Of a DNA stretch of 64,000 nucleotides, positions 1-11,480 are shown one piece after another; the first letter of the stretch is position 1; each line of letters begins with the position of its first letter. The position numbers were made by a program, and so were the translations under genes. The DNA is from Charina bottae (lineage: Eukaryota > Chordata > Lepidosauria > Squamata > Charinaidae): NCBI GenBank assembly GCA_023362775.1, contig JALMGJ010000060.1, positions 2,366,501 to 2,430,500 of the forward strand. Direction: 5' to 3'. The notes beneath the pieces are model-generated. The model searched no databases and had not been told where the DNA came from. It saw nothing but the letters and a program-made list of their open reading frames with translations.

Positions 1-28
1 CAGCTAAAATTGAAAAACGAAGGCCGCC
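1..28 (+). repeat. Left-edge truncated monomer (3' end of a type D copy)
   Basis: The first bases read CAGCTAAAATTG and then run into GCCGCC and the first ATG. The g142c and c144a changes mark this as the tail of a D-type monomer cut by the window boundary, so the array continues to the left. Confidence 0.9.
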
Positions 29-424
29 ATGAGATTCGGGGTTGAATTTAAGGGTTGGAGGCGCTTTCGGATGCTTGATTTGGGACGGCATAATTTTTGG
101 CCCAAAAATCAAAAAATTCCTGACCGCGGAGTCAGGAAAAATCTCCCGGGAGGGGCCGGACCGAATCAGGTCAAATTGAAAAACTAAGGCCGCCATGAGA
201 TTCAGGGTTGAATTTAAGGGTTGGAGGCGCATTCGGATGCTTGATTTTGGACGGCATAATTTTTGGCCCAAAAATCAAAAAATTCCTGACCGCGGAGTCA
301 GGAAAAATCTCCCGGGAGGGGCCGGACCGAATCAGGTCAAATTGAAAAACGAAGGCCGCCATGAGATTCGGGGTTGAATTTAAGGGTTGGAGGCGCTTTC
401 GGATGCTTGATTTGGGACGGCATA

Positions 425-441
425 ATTTTTGGCCCAAAAAT
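425..441. other. 17-bp dyad symmetry in the monomer (reference copy)
   Basis: ATTTTTGG and CCAAAAAT are perfect reverse complements around a single central C (monomer positions 65-81). The element recurs in nearly every monomer. Types E, V and many K copies break one or two pairs through t70c and neighbouring changes, without a compensating change on the other arm. Confidence 0.85.
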
Positions 442-448
442 CAAAAAA

Positions 449-470
449 TTCCTGACCGCGGAGTCAGGAA
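449..470. other. Inverted repeat with 8-bp arms and 6-nt loop (reference copy)
   Basis: TTCCTGAC and GTCAGGAA are perfect reverse complements flanking CGCGGA (monomer positions 89-110), so each strand could extrude a small hairpin. The outer arm bases are among the least variable in the array. Type D changes the closing base pair (c96a). A few single copies alter an arm, and the copy at 36,544 has lost the whole right arm. It is too short, and too frequent in every copy, to call a transcription terminator. Confidence 0.8.
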
Positions 471-474
471 AAAT

Positions 475-484
475 CTCCCGGGAG
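475..484. other. 10-bp perfect palindrome CTCCCGGGAG (reference copy)
   Basis: This perfect palindrome occupies monomer positions 115-124 and contains a SmaI/XmaI site. It is kept in most copies. It is broken by g124a in type D, by c119a in the copies at 13,639, 17,124, 56,951, 59,109 and 62,096, by g120a at 49,813 and 54,627, and by other changes in scattered copies. Confidence 0.8.
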
Positions 485-490
485 GGGCCG

Positions 491-504
491 GACCGAATCA
501 GGTC
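491..504. other. GACC/GGTC inverted repeat (reference copy)
   Basis: Four-base arms GACC and GGTC flank GAATCA (monomer positions 131-144). The element is intact in monomers ending CAGGTCAAA. It is disrupted in those ending CAGCTAAAA or CAGCTCAAA, which includes all type D copies. With only four base pairs it may be coincidental. Confidence 0.5.
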
Positions 505-1024
505 AAATTGAAAAACGAAGGCCGCCATGAGATTCGGGTTTGAATTTAAGGGTTGGAGGCGCTTACGGATGCTTGATTTGGGACGGCATAATTTTTGGCC
601 CAAAAATCAAAAAATTCCTGACCGCGGAGTCAGGAAAAATCTCCCGGGAGGGGCCGGACCGAATCTGCTCAAATTGAAAAACGAAGGCCGCCATGAGATT
701 CGGGGTTGAATTTAAGGGTTGGAGGCGCTTTCGGATGCTTGATTTGAGACGGCAAAGTTTTCGGCCCAAAAATCAAAAAATTCCTGACCGCGGAGTCAGG
801 AAAAATCTCCCGGGAGGGGCCGGACCGAATCAGGTCAAATTGAAAAACGAAGGCCGCCATGAGATTCGGGTTTGAATTTAAGGGTTGGAGGCGCTTACGG
901 ATGCTTGATTTGGGACGGCATAATTTTTGGCCCAAAAATCAAAAAATTCCTGACCGCGGATTCAGGAAAAATCTCCCGGGAGGTGCCGGACCGAATCAGG
1001 TCAAATTGAAAAACGAAGGCTGCC

Positions 1025-2186
1025 ATGAGATTCGGGGTTGAATTTAAGGGTTGGAGGCGCATTCGGATGCTTGATTTGGGACGGCAAAATTTTTGGCACA
1101 AAAATCAAAAAATTCCTGAACGCGGAGTCAGGAAAAATCTCCCGGGAAGGGCTGGACCGAATCAGCTAAAATTGAAAAACGAAGGCCGCCATGATATTCG
1201 GGGTTGAATTTAAGGGTTGGAGGCGCTTTCGGATGCTTGATTTGGGACGGCATAATTTTTGGCCCAAAAATCAAAAAATTCCTGACCGCGGAGTCAGGAA
1301 AAATCTCCCGGGAGGGGCCGGACCGAATCAGGTCAAATTGAAAAACGAAGGCCGCCATGAGATTCAGGGTTGAATTTAAGGGTTGGAGGCGCATTCGGAT
1401 GCTTGATTTTGGACGGCATAATTTTTGGCCCAAAAATCAAAAAATTCCTGACCGCGGAGTCAGGAAAAATCTCCCGGGAGGGGCCGGACCGAATCAGGTC
1501 AAATTGAAAAACGAAGGCCGCCATGAGATTCGGGGTTGAATTTAAGGGTTGGAGGCGCTTTCGGATGCTTGATTTGGGACGGCATAATTTTTGGCCCAAA
1601 AATCAAAAAATTCCTGACCGCGGAGTCAGGAAAAATCTCCCGGGAGGGGCCGGACCGAATCAGGTCAAATTGAAAAACGAAGGCCGCCATGAGATTCGGG
1701 TTTGAATTTAAGGGTTGGAGGCGCTTACGGATGCTTGATTTGGGACGGCATAATTTTTGGCCCAAAAATCAAAAAATTCCTGACCGCGGAGTCAGGAAAA
1801 ATCTCCCGGGAGGGGCCGGACCGAATCAGGTCAAATTGAAAAACGAAGGCCGCCATGAGATTCGGGGTTGAATTTAAGGGTTGGAGGCGCTTTCGGATGC
1901 TTGATTTGGGACGGCATAATTTTTGGCCCAAAAATCAAAAAATTCCTGACCGCGGAGTCAGGAAAAATCTCCCGGGAGGGGCCGGACCGAATCAGGTCAA
2001 ATTGAAAAACGAAGGCCGCCATGAGATTCGGGTTTGAATTTAAGGGTTGGAGGCGCTTACGGATGCTTGATTTGGGACGGCATAATTTTTGGCCCAAAAA
2101 TCAAAAAATTCCTGACCGCGGAGTCAGGAAAAATCTCCCGGGAGGGGCCGGACCGAATCAGGTCAAATTGAAAAACGAAGGCTGCC
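1025..2186 (+). repeat. Seven-monomer higher-order unit D-A-C-A-B-A-B (1,162 bp)
   Basis: Monomers starting at 1,025 (D), 1,191 (A with g5t), 1,357 (C), 1,523 (A), 1,689 (B), 1,855 (A) and 2,021 (B) form one complete unit, and the next D begins at 2,187. The same order recurs at 7,165-8,326, 31,065-32,227 (with one inserted base) and 37,529-38,690, so this seems to be an ancestral higher-order unit of the family. Confidence 0.8.
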
Positions 2187-2352
2187 ATGAGATTCGGGGT
2201 TGAATTTAAGGGTTGGAGGCGCATTCGGATGCTTGATTTGGGACGGCAAAATTTTTGGCCCAAAAATCAAAAAATTCCTGAACGCGGAGTCAGGAAAAAT
2301 CTCCCGGGAAGGGCTGGACCGAATCAGCTAAAATTGAAAAACGAAGGCCGCC

Positions 2353-3182
2353 ATGAGATTCGGGGTTGAATTTAAGGGTTGGAGGCGCTTTCGGATGCTT
2401 GATTTGGGACGGCATAATATTTGGCCCAAAAATCAAAAAATTCCTGACCGCGGAGTCAGGAAAAATCTCCCGGGAGGGGCCGGACCGAATCAGGTCAAAT
2501 TGAAAAACTAAGGCCGCCATGAGATTCAGGGTTGAATTTAAGGGTTGGAGGCGCATTCGGATGCTTGATTTTGGACGGCATAATTTTTGGCCCAAAAATC
2601 AAAAAATTCCTGACCGCGGAGTCAGGAAAAATCTCCCGGGAGGGGCCGGACCGAATCAGGTCAAATTGAAAAACGAAGGCCGCCATGAGATTCGGGGTTG
2701 AATTTAAGGGTTGGAGGCGCTTTCGGATGCTTGATTTGGGACGGCATAATTTTTGGCCCAAAAATCAAAAAATTCCTGACCGCGGAGTCAGGAAAAATCT
2801 CCCGGGAGGGGCCGGACCGAATCAGGTCAAATTGAAAAACGAAGGCCGCCATGAGATTCGGGTTTGAATTTAAGGGTTGGAGGCGCTTACGGATGCTTGA
2901 TTTGGGACGGCATAATTTTTGGCCCAAAAATCAAAAAATTCCTGACCGCGGAGTCAGGAAAAATCTCCCGGGAGGGGCCGGACCGAATCTGCTCAAATTG
3001 AAAAACGAAGGCCGCCATGAGATTCGGGGTTGAATTTAAGGGTTGGAGGCGCTTTCGGATGCTTGATTTGAGACGGCAAAGTTTTCGGCCCAAAAATCAA
3101 AAAATTCCTGACCGCGGAGTCAGGAAAAATCTCCCGGGAGGGGCCGGACCGAATCAGGTCAAATTGAAAAACGAAGGCCGCC
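2353..3182 (+). repeat. Displaced copy of the block at 29-858 (offset 2,324 bp)
   Basis: Five monomers A-C-A-B-E are shared with 29-858, exactly 14 monomers away. Private markers confirm the relationship: c156-to-t with g157-to-a context AAACTAAGG at the end of the first monomer, and AATCTGCTC near the end of the fourth, occur in both blocks. The following monomers differ (B at 859, C at 3,183), which marks the right end of the copied segment. Confidence 0.75.
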
Positions 3183-4842
3183 ATGAGATTCAGGGTTGAA
3201 TTTAAGGGTTGGAGGCGCATTCGGATGCTTGATTTTGGACGGCATAATTTTTGGCCCAAAAATCAAAAAATTCCTGACCGCGGAGTCAGGAAAAATCTCC
3301 CGGGAGGGGCCGGACCGAATCAGGTCAAATTGAAAAACGAAGGCCGCCATGAGATTCGGGGTTGAATTTAAGGGTTGGAGGCGCTTTCGGATGCTTGATT
3401 TGGGACGGCATAATTTTTGGCCCAAAAATCAAAAAATTCCTGACCGCGGAGTCAGGAAAAATCTCCCGGGAGGGGCCGGACCGAATCAGGTCAAATTGAA
3501 AAACGAAGGCCGCCATGAGATTCGGGTTTGAATTTAAGGGTTGGAGGCGCTTACGGATGCTTGATTTGGGACGGCATAATTTTTGGCCCAAAAATCAAAA
3601 AATTCCTGACCGCGGAGTCAGGAAAAATCTCCCGGGAGGGGCCGGACCGAATCAGGTCAAATTGAAAAACGAAGGCCGCCATGAGATTCGGGGTTGAATT
3701 TAAGGGTTGGAGGCGCTTTCGGATGCTTGATTTGGGACGGCATAATTTTTGGCCCAAAAATCAAAAAATTCCTGACCGCGGAGTCAGGAAAAATCTCCCG
3801 GGAGGGGCCGGACCGAATCAGGTCAAATTGAAAAACGAAGGCCGCCATGAGATTCGGGTTTGAATTTAAGGGTTGGAGGCGCTTACGGATGCTTGATTTG
3901 GGACGGCATAATTTTTGGCCCAAAAATCAAAAAATTCCTGACCGCGGAGTCAGGAAAAATCTCCCGGGAGGGGCCGGACCGAATCAGGTAAAATTGAAAA
4001 ACGAAGGCCGCCATGAGATTCGGGGTTGAATTTAAGGGTTGGAGGCGCATTCGGATGCTTGATTTGGGACGGCAAAATTTTTGGCCCAAAAATCAAAAAA
4101 TTCCTGAACGCGGAGTCAGGAAAAATCTCCCGGGAAGGGCTGGACCGAATCAGCTAAAATTGAAAAACGAAGGCCGCCATGAGATTCGGGGTTGAATTTA
4201 AGGGTTGGAGGCGCTTTCGGATGCTTGATTTGGGACGGCATAATTTTTGGCCCAAAAATCAAAAAATTCCTGACCGCGGAGTCAGGAAAAATCTCCCGGG
4301 AGGGGCCGGACCGAATCAGGTCAAATTGAAAAACGAAGGCCGCCATGAGATTCAGGGTTGAATTTAAGGGTTGGAGGCGCATTCGGATGCTTGATTTTGG
4401 ACGGCATAATTTTTGGCCCAAAAATCAAAAAATTCCTGACCGCGGAGTCAGGAAAAATCTCCCGGGAGGGGCCGGACCGAATCAGGTCAAATTGAAAAAC
4501 GAAGGCCGCCATGAGATTCGGGGTTGAATTTAAGGGTTGGAGGCGCTTTCGGATGCTTGATTTGGGACGGCATAATTTTTGGCCCAAAAATCAAAAAATT
4601 CCTGAACGCGGAGTCAGGAAAAATCTCCCGGGAAGGGCTGGACCGAATCAGCTAAAATTGAAAAACGAAGGCCGCCATGAGATTCGGGGTTGAATTTAAG
4701 GGTTGGAGGCGCTTTCGGATGCTTGATTTGGGACGGCATAATTTTTGGCCCAAAAATCAAAAAATTCCTGACCGCGGAGTCAGGAAAAATCTCCCGGGAG
4801 GGGCCGGACCGAATCAGGTCAAATTGAAAAACAAAGGGCGCC

Positions 4843-5007
4843 ATGAGATTCGGGGTTGAATTAATGGTTGGAGGCGCTTCCGGATGCTTGATTTGAGATG
4901 GCAAAATTTTCGGCCCAAAAATCAAAAAATTCCTGACCGCGGAGTCAGGAAAAATCTCCCGGGATGGGCTGGACCGAATCAGCTCAAATTGAAAAACAAA
5001 GGCCGCC
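4843..5007 (+). repeat. 165-bp monomer with GAATTAATGG deletion variant
   Basis: One base is missing in the GAATTTAAGGG region, giving GAATTAATGG. The copy also has t39c, g55a, c58t, t63a and GGGATGGGCTGG. The monomers at 16,793 and 21,108 carry the same deletion and much of the same background, so they descend from one ancestral copy spread about 16 kb apart. Confidence 0.9.
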
Positions 5008-5173
5008 ATGAGATTCGGGGTTGAATTTAAGGGTTGGAGGCGCTTTCGGATGCTTGATTTGGGACGGCAAAATTTTTGGCCCAAAAATCAAAAAATTCCT
5101 GAACGCGGAGTCAGGAAAAATCTCCCGGAAAGGGCTGGACCGAATCAGCTAAAATTGAAAAACGAAGGCCGCC

Positions 5174-5338
5174 ATGAGATTCGGGGTTGAATTAATGGTT
5201 GGAGGCGCTTTCGGATGCTTGATTTGGGACGGCATAATTTTTGGCCCAAAAATCAAAAAATTCCTGACCGCGGAGTCAGGAAAAATCTCCCGGGAGGGGC
5301 CGGACCGAATCAGGTCAAATTGAAAAACGAAGGCCGCC
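5174..5338 (+). repeat. 165-bp monomer, GAATTAATGG deletion on a type A background
   Basis: This carries the same one-base deletion as the monomer at 4,843 but otherwise has the consensus sequence (GGGACGGCATAAT). Because the deletion is separated from its usual linked changes, local gene conversion or crossover from the nearby copy two monomers upstream is the simplest explanation. Confidence 0.85.
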
Positions 5339-6002
5339 ATGACATTCAGGGTTGAATTTAAGGGTTGGAGGCGCATTCGGATGCTTGATTTTGGACGGCA
5401 TAATTTTTGGCCCAAAAATCAAAAAATTCCTGACCGCGGAGTCAGGAAAAATCTCCCGGGAGGGGCCGGACCGAATCAGGTCAAATTGAAAAACGAAGGC
5501 CGCCATGAGATTCGGGGTTGAATTTAAGGGTTGGAGGCGCTTTCGGATGCTTGATTTGGGACGGCATAATTTTTGGCCCAAAAATCAAAAAATTCCTGAC
5601 CGCGGAGTCAGGAAAAATCTCCCGGGAAGGGCTGGACCGAATCAGCTAAAATTGAAAAACGAAGGCCGCCATGAGATTCGGGGTTGAATTTAAGGGTTGG
5701 AGGCGCTTTCGGATGCTTGATTTGGGACGGCATAATTTTTGGCCCAAAAATCAAAAAATTCCTGACCGCGGAGTCAGGAAAAATCTCCCGGGAGGGGCCG
5801 GACCGAATCAGGTCAAATTGAAAAACGAAGGCCGCCATGACATTCAGGGTTGAATTTAAGGGTTGGAGGCGCTTACGGATGCTTGATTTTGGACGGCATA
5901 ATTTTTGGCCCAAAAAACAAAAAATTCCTGACCGCGGAGTCAGGAAAAATCTCCCGGGAGGGGCCGGACCGAATCAGGTCAAATTGAAAAACGAAGGCCG
6001 CC

Positions 6003-7662
6003 ATGAGATTCGGGGTTGAATTTAAGGGTTGGAGGCGCTTTCGGATGCTTGATTTGGGACGGCATAATTTTTGGCCCAAAAATCAAAAAATTCCTGACCG
6101 CGGAGTCAGGAAAAATCTCCCGGGAGGGGCCGGACCGAATCAGGTCAAATTGAAAAACGAAGGCCGCCATGAGATTCGGGTTTGAATTTAAGGGTTGGAG
6201 GCGCTTACGGATGCTTGATTTGGGACGGCATAATTTTTGGCCCAAAAATCAAAAAATTCCTGACCGCGGAGTCAGGAAAAATCTCCCGGGAGGTGCCGGA
6301 CCGAATCAGGTCAAATTGAAAAACGAAGGCTGCCATGAGATTCGGGGTTGAATTTAAGGGTTGGAGGCGCATTCGGATGCTTGATTTGGGACGGCAAAAT
6401 TTTTGGCCCAAAAATCAAAAAATTCCTGAACGCGGAGTCAGGAAAAATCTCCCGGGAAGGGCTGGACCGAATCAGCTAAAATTGAAAAACGAAGGCCGCC
6501 ATGATATTCGGGGTTGAATTTAAGGGTTGGAGGCGCTTTCGGATGCTTGATTTGGGACGGCATAATTTTTGGCCCAAAAATCAAAAAATTCCTGACCGCG
6601 GAGTCAGGAAAAATCTCCCGGGAGGGGCCGGACCGAATCAGGTCAAATTGAAAAACGAAGGCCGCCATGAGATTCAGGGTTGAATTTAAGGGTTGGAGGC
6701 GCATTCGGATGCTTGATTTTGGACGGCATAATTTTTGGCCCAAAAATCAAAAAATTCCTGACCGCGGAGTCAGGAAAAATCTCCCGGGAGGGGCCGGACC
6801 GAATCAGGTCAAATTGAAAAACGAAGGCCGCCATGAGATTCGGGGTTGAATTTAAGGGTTGGAGGCGCTTTCGGATGCTTGATTTGGGACGGCATAATTT
6901 TTGGCCCAAAAATCAAAAAATTCCTGACCGCGGAGTCAGGAAAAATCTCCCGGGAGGGGCCGGACCGAATCAGGTCAAATTGAAAAACGAAGGCCGCCAT
7001 GAGATTCGGGTTTGAATTTAAGGGTTGGAGGCGCTTACGGATGCTTGATTTGGGACGGCATAATTTTTGGCCCAAAAATCAAAAAATTCCTGACCGCGGA
7101 GTCAGGAAAAATCTCCCGGGAGGTGCCGGACCGAATCAGGTCAAATTGAAAAACGAAGGCTGCCATGAGATTCGGGGTTGAATTTAAGGGTTGGAGGCGC
7201 ATTCGGATGCTTGATTTGGGACGGCAAAATTTTTGGCCCAAAAATCAAAAAATTCCTGAACGCGGAGTCAGGAAAAATCTCCCGGGAAGGGCTGGACCGA
7301 ATCAGCTAAAATTGAAAAACGAAGGCCGCCATGATATTCGGGGTTGAATTTAAGGGTTGGAGGCGCTTTCGGATGCTTGATTTGGGACGGCATAATTTTT
7401 GGCCCAAAAATCAAAAAATTCCTGACCGCGGAGTCAGGAAAAATCTCCCGGGAGGGGCCGGACCGAATCAGGTCAAATTGAAAAACGAAGGCCGCCATGA
7501 GATTCAGGGTTGAATTTAAGGGTTGGAGGCGCATTCGGATGCTTGATTTTGGACGGCATAATTTTTGGCCCAAAAATCAAAAAATTCCTGACCGCGGAGT
7601 CAGGAAAAATCTCCCGGGAGGGGCCGGACCGAATCAGGTCAAATTGAAAAACGAAGGCCGCC
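6003..7662 (+). repeat. Tandem duplicate of a 5-monomer unit A-B-D-A-C (2 x 830 bp)
   Basis: 6,003-6,832 and 6,833-7,662 share monomer order and private markers: AGGTGCCGG in the B copy and ATGATATTC (g5t) in the second A copy appear in both. The monomers at 859, 1,025 and 1,191 carry related markers, so this is a locally amplified version of an older arrangement. Confidence 0.8.
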
Positions 7663-10600
7663 ATGAGATTCGGGGTTGAATTTAAGGGTTGGAGGCGCTT
7701 TCGGATGCTTGATTTGGGACGGCATAATTTTTGGCCCAAAAATCAAAAAATTCCTGACCGCGGAGTCAGGAAAAATCTCCCGGGAGGGGCCGGACCGAAT
7801 CAGGTCAAATTGAAAAACGAAGGCCGCCATGAGATTCGGGTTTGAATTTAAGGGTTGGAGGCGCTTACGGATGCTTGATTTGGGACGGCATAATTTTTGG
7901 CCCAAAAATCAAAAAATTCCTGACCGCGGAGTCAGGAAAAATCTCCCGGGAGGGGCCGGACCGAATCAGGTCAAATTGAAAAACGAAGGCCGCCATGAGA
8001 TTCGGGGTTGAATTTAAGGGTTGGAGGCGCTTTCGGATGCTTGATTTGGGACGGCATAATTTTTGGCCCAAAAATCAAAAAATTCCTGACCGCGGAGTCA
8101 GGAAAAATCTCCCGGGAGGGGCCGGACCGAATCAGGTCAAATTGAAAAACGAAGGCCGCCATGAGATTCGGGTTTGAATTTAAGGGTTGGAGGCGCTTAC
8201 GGATGCTTGATTTGGGACGGCATAATTTTTGGCCCAAAAATCAAAAAATTCCTGACCGCGGAGTCAGGAAAAATCTCCCGGGAGGGGCCGGACCGAATCA
8301 GGTCAAATTGAAAAACGAAGGCTGCCATGAGATTCGGGGTTGAATTTAAGGGTTGGAGGCGCATTCGGATGCTTGATTTGGGACGGCAAAATTTTTGGCC
8401 CAAAAATCAAAAAATTCCTGAACGCGGAGTCAGGAAAAATCTCCCGGGAAGGGCTGGACCGAATCAGCTAAAATTGAAAAACGAAGGCCGCCATGAGATT
8501 CGGGGTTGAATTTAAGGGTTGGAGGCGCTTTCGGATGCTTGATTTGGGACGGCATAATTTTTGGCCCAAAAATCAAAAAATTCCTGACCGCGGAGTCAGG
8601 AAAAATCTCCCGGGAGGGGCCGGACCGAATCAGGTCAAATTGAAAAACGAAGGCCGCCATGAGATTCGGGGTTGAATTTAAGGGTTGGAGGCGCTTTCGG
8701 ATGCTTGATTTGGGACGGCATAATTTTTGGCCCAAAAATCAAAAAATTCCTGACCGCGGAGTCAGGAAAAATCTCCCGGGAGGGGCCGGACCGAATCAGG
8801 TCAAATTGAAAAACGAAGGCCGCCATGAGATTCGGGTTTGAATTTAAGGGTTGGAGGCGCTTACGGATGCTTGATTTGGGACGGCATAATTTTTGGCCCA
8901 AAAATCAAAAAATTCCTGACCGCGGAGTCAGGAAAAATCTCCCGGGAGGGGCCGGACCGAATCAGCTCAAATTGAAAAACGAAGGCCGCCATGAGATTCG
9001 GGGTTGAATTTAAGGGTTGGAGGCGCTTTCGGATGCTTGATTTGAGACGGCAAAGTTTTCGGCCCAAAAATCAAAAAATTCCTGACCGCGGAGTCAGGAA
9101 AAATCTCCCGGGAGGGGCCGGACCGAATCAGGTCAAATTGAAAAACGAAGGCCGCCATGAGATTCAGGGTTGAATTTAAGGGTTGGAGGCGCATTCGGAT
9201 GCTTGATTTTGGACGGCATAATTTTTGGCCCAAAAATCAAAAAATTCCTGACCGCGGAGTCAGGAAAAATCTCCCGGGAGGGGCCGGACCGAATCAGGTC
9301 AAATTGAAAAACGAAGGCCGCCATGAGATTCGGGGTTGAATTTAAGGGTTGGAGGCGCTTTCGGATGCTTGATTTGGGACGGCATAATTTTTGGCCCAAA
9401 AATCAAAAAATTCCTGACCGCGGAGTCAGGAAAAATCTCCCGGGAGGGGCCGGACCGAATCAGGTCAAATTGAAAAACGAAGGCCGCCATGAGATTCGGG
9501 TTTGAATTTAAGGGTTGGAGGCGCTTACGGATGCTTGATTTGGGACGGCATAATTTTTGGCCCAAAAATCAAAAAATTCCTGACCGCGGAGTCAGGAAAA
9601 ATCTCCCGGGAGGGGCCGGACCGAATCAGGTCAAATTGAAAAACGAAGGCCGCCATGAGATTCGGGGTTGAATTTAAGGGTTGGAGGCGCTTTCGGATGC
9701 TTGATTTGGGACGGCATAATTTTTGGCCCAAAAATCAAAAAATTCCTGACCGCGGAGTCAGGAAAAATCTCCCGGGAGGGGCCGGACCGAATCAGGTCAA
9801 ATTGAAAAACGAAGGCCGCCATGAGATTCGGGTTTGAATTTAAGGGTTGGAGGCGCTTACGGATGCTTGATTTGGGACGGCATAATTTTTGGCCCAAAAA
9901 TCAAAAAATTCCTGACCGCGGAGTCAGGAAAAATCTCCCGGGAGGGGCCGGACCGAATCAGGTCAAATTGAAAAACGAAGGCTGCCATGAGATTCGGGGT
10001 TGAATTTAAGGGTTGGAGGCGCATTCGGATGCTTGATTTGGGACGGCAAAATTTTTGGCCCAAAAATCAAAAAATTCCTGAACGCGGAGTCAGGAAAAAT
10101 CTCCCGGGAAGGGCTGGACCGAATCAGCTAAAATTGAAAAACGAAGGCCGCCATGAGATTCGGGGTTGAATTTAAGGGTTGGAGGCGCTTTCGGATGCTT
10201 GATTTGGGACGGCATAATTTTTGGCCCAAAAATCAAAAAATTCCTGACCGCGGAGTCAGGAAAAATCTCCCGGGAGGGGCCGGACCGAATCAGGTCAAAT
10301 TGAAAAACGAAGGCCGCCATGAGATTCGGGGTTGAATTTAAGGGTTGGAGGCGCTTTCGGATGCTTGATTTGGGACGGCATAATTTTTGGCCCAAAAATC
10401 AAAAAATTCCTGACCGCGGAGTCAGGAAAAATCTCCCGGGAGGGGCCGGACCGAATCAGGTCAAATTGAAAAACGAAGGCCGCCATGAGATTCGGGTTTG
10501 AATTTAAGGGTTGGAGGCGCTTACGGATGCTTGATTTGGGACGGCATAATTTTTGGCCCAAAAATCAAAAAATTCCTGACCGCGGAGTCAGGAAAAATCT

Positions 10601-11480
10601 CCCGGGAGGGGCCGGACCGAATCAGCTCAAATTGAAAAACGAAGGCCGCCATGAGATTCGGGGTTGAATTTAAGGGTTGGAGGCGCTTTCGGATGCTTGA
10701 TTTGAGACGGCAAAGTTTTCGGCCCAAAAATCAAAAAATTCCTGACCGCGGAGTCAGGAAAAATCTCCCGGGAGGGGCCGGACCGAATCAGGTCAAATTG
10801 AAAAACGAAGGCCGCCATGAGATTCAGGGTTGAATTTAAGGGTTGGAGGCGCATTCGGATGCTTGATTTTGGACGGCATAATTTTTGGCCCAAAAATCAA
10901 AAAATTCCTGACCGCGGAGTCAGGAAAAATCTCCCGGGAGGGGCCGGACCGAATCAGGTCAAATTGAAAAACGAAGGCCGCCATGAGATTCGGGGTTGAA
11001 TTTAAGGGTTGGAGGCGCTTTCGGATGCTTGATTTGGGACGGCATAATTTTTGGCCCAAAAATCAAAAAATTCCTGACCGCGGAGTCAGGAAAAATCTCC
11101 CGGGAGGGGCCGGACCGAATCAGGTCAAATTGAAAAACGAAGGCCGCCATGAGATTCGGGTTTGAATTTAAGGGTTGGAGGCGCTTACGGATGCTTGATT
11201 TGGGACGGCATAATTTTTGGCCCAAAAATCAAAAAATTCCTGACCGCGGAGTCAGGAAAAATCTCCCGGGAGGGGCCGGACCGAATCAGGTCAAATTGAA
11301 AAACGAAGGCCGCCATGAGATTCGGGGTTGAATTTAAGGGTTGGAGGCGCTTTCGGATGCTTGATTTGGGACGGCATAATTTTTGGCCCAAAAATCAAAA
11401 AATTCCTGACCGCGGAGTCAGGAAAAATCTCCCGGGAGGGGCCGGACCGAATCAGGTCAAATTGAAAAACGAAGGCCGCC
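7497..11480 (+). repeat. Ten-monomer higher-order repeat, 1,660-bp period, about 2.4 copies
   Basis: The order C-A-B-A-B-D-A-A-B-E starts at 7,497, repeats at 9,157, and begins again at 10,817 for four monomers. The B-E junction carrying CAGCTCAAA then GAGACGGCAAAG recurs at 8,825 and 10,485. The monomer at 11,481 (TTTTAGGCC, ending GGTAAAA) departs from the expected copy, and the one at 7,331 does not match 8,991, which sets the limits. Confidence 0.8.

Larger units (their letters stand above)
361..526 (+). repeat. Reference (type A) monomer of the 166-bp satellite
   Basis: This copy matches the majority sequence and serves as the numbering reference, with position 1 at the A of ATGAGATTCG. 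Landmarks in order are: an AT-rich stretch at 17-23; a variable block at 34-40 (GCGCTTTCGG region) where most subtypes differ; a 17-bp near-palindrome at 65-81; an A-rich run at 76-88; an 8-bp-arm inverted repeat at 89-110 with a SacII site (CCGCGG); a 10-bp palindrome at 115-124 with a SmaI site (CCCGGG); a GACC/GGTC inverted repeat at 131-144; an A-tract at 151-155; and GCCGCC at 161-166 leading into the next ATG. Eleven CpG dinucleotides are present against about 9.6 expected from base composition, so CpG is not depleted. The choice of start is arbitrary for a tandem repeat. Confidence 0.95.

Noticed and set aside
20..60. Telomere-like motif TTTAAGGGTTGG
   Set aside because: It occurs once per monomer as part of the unit and never as a tandem TTTAGGG or TTAGGG run, so it is not a telomeric or interstitial telomeric repeat.
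419..427. GGCATAAT as a bacterial -10 promoter element
   Set aside because: There is no matching -35 element at suitable spacing and no gene downstream, and the context is eukaryotic satellite DNA.
449..470. Rho-independent terminator (inverted repeat, arms TTCCTGAC/GTCAGGAA)
   Set aside because: The stem is only 8 bp, lacks a following T-run on the plus strand, and is present in essentially every monomer with no gene upstream.
361..526. Monomer as an ancient dimer of two 83-bp halves
   Set aside because: I compared the two halves by eye and saw no consistent alignment beyond shared short A-tracts and GG-rich words.
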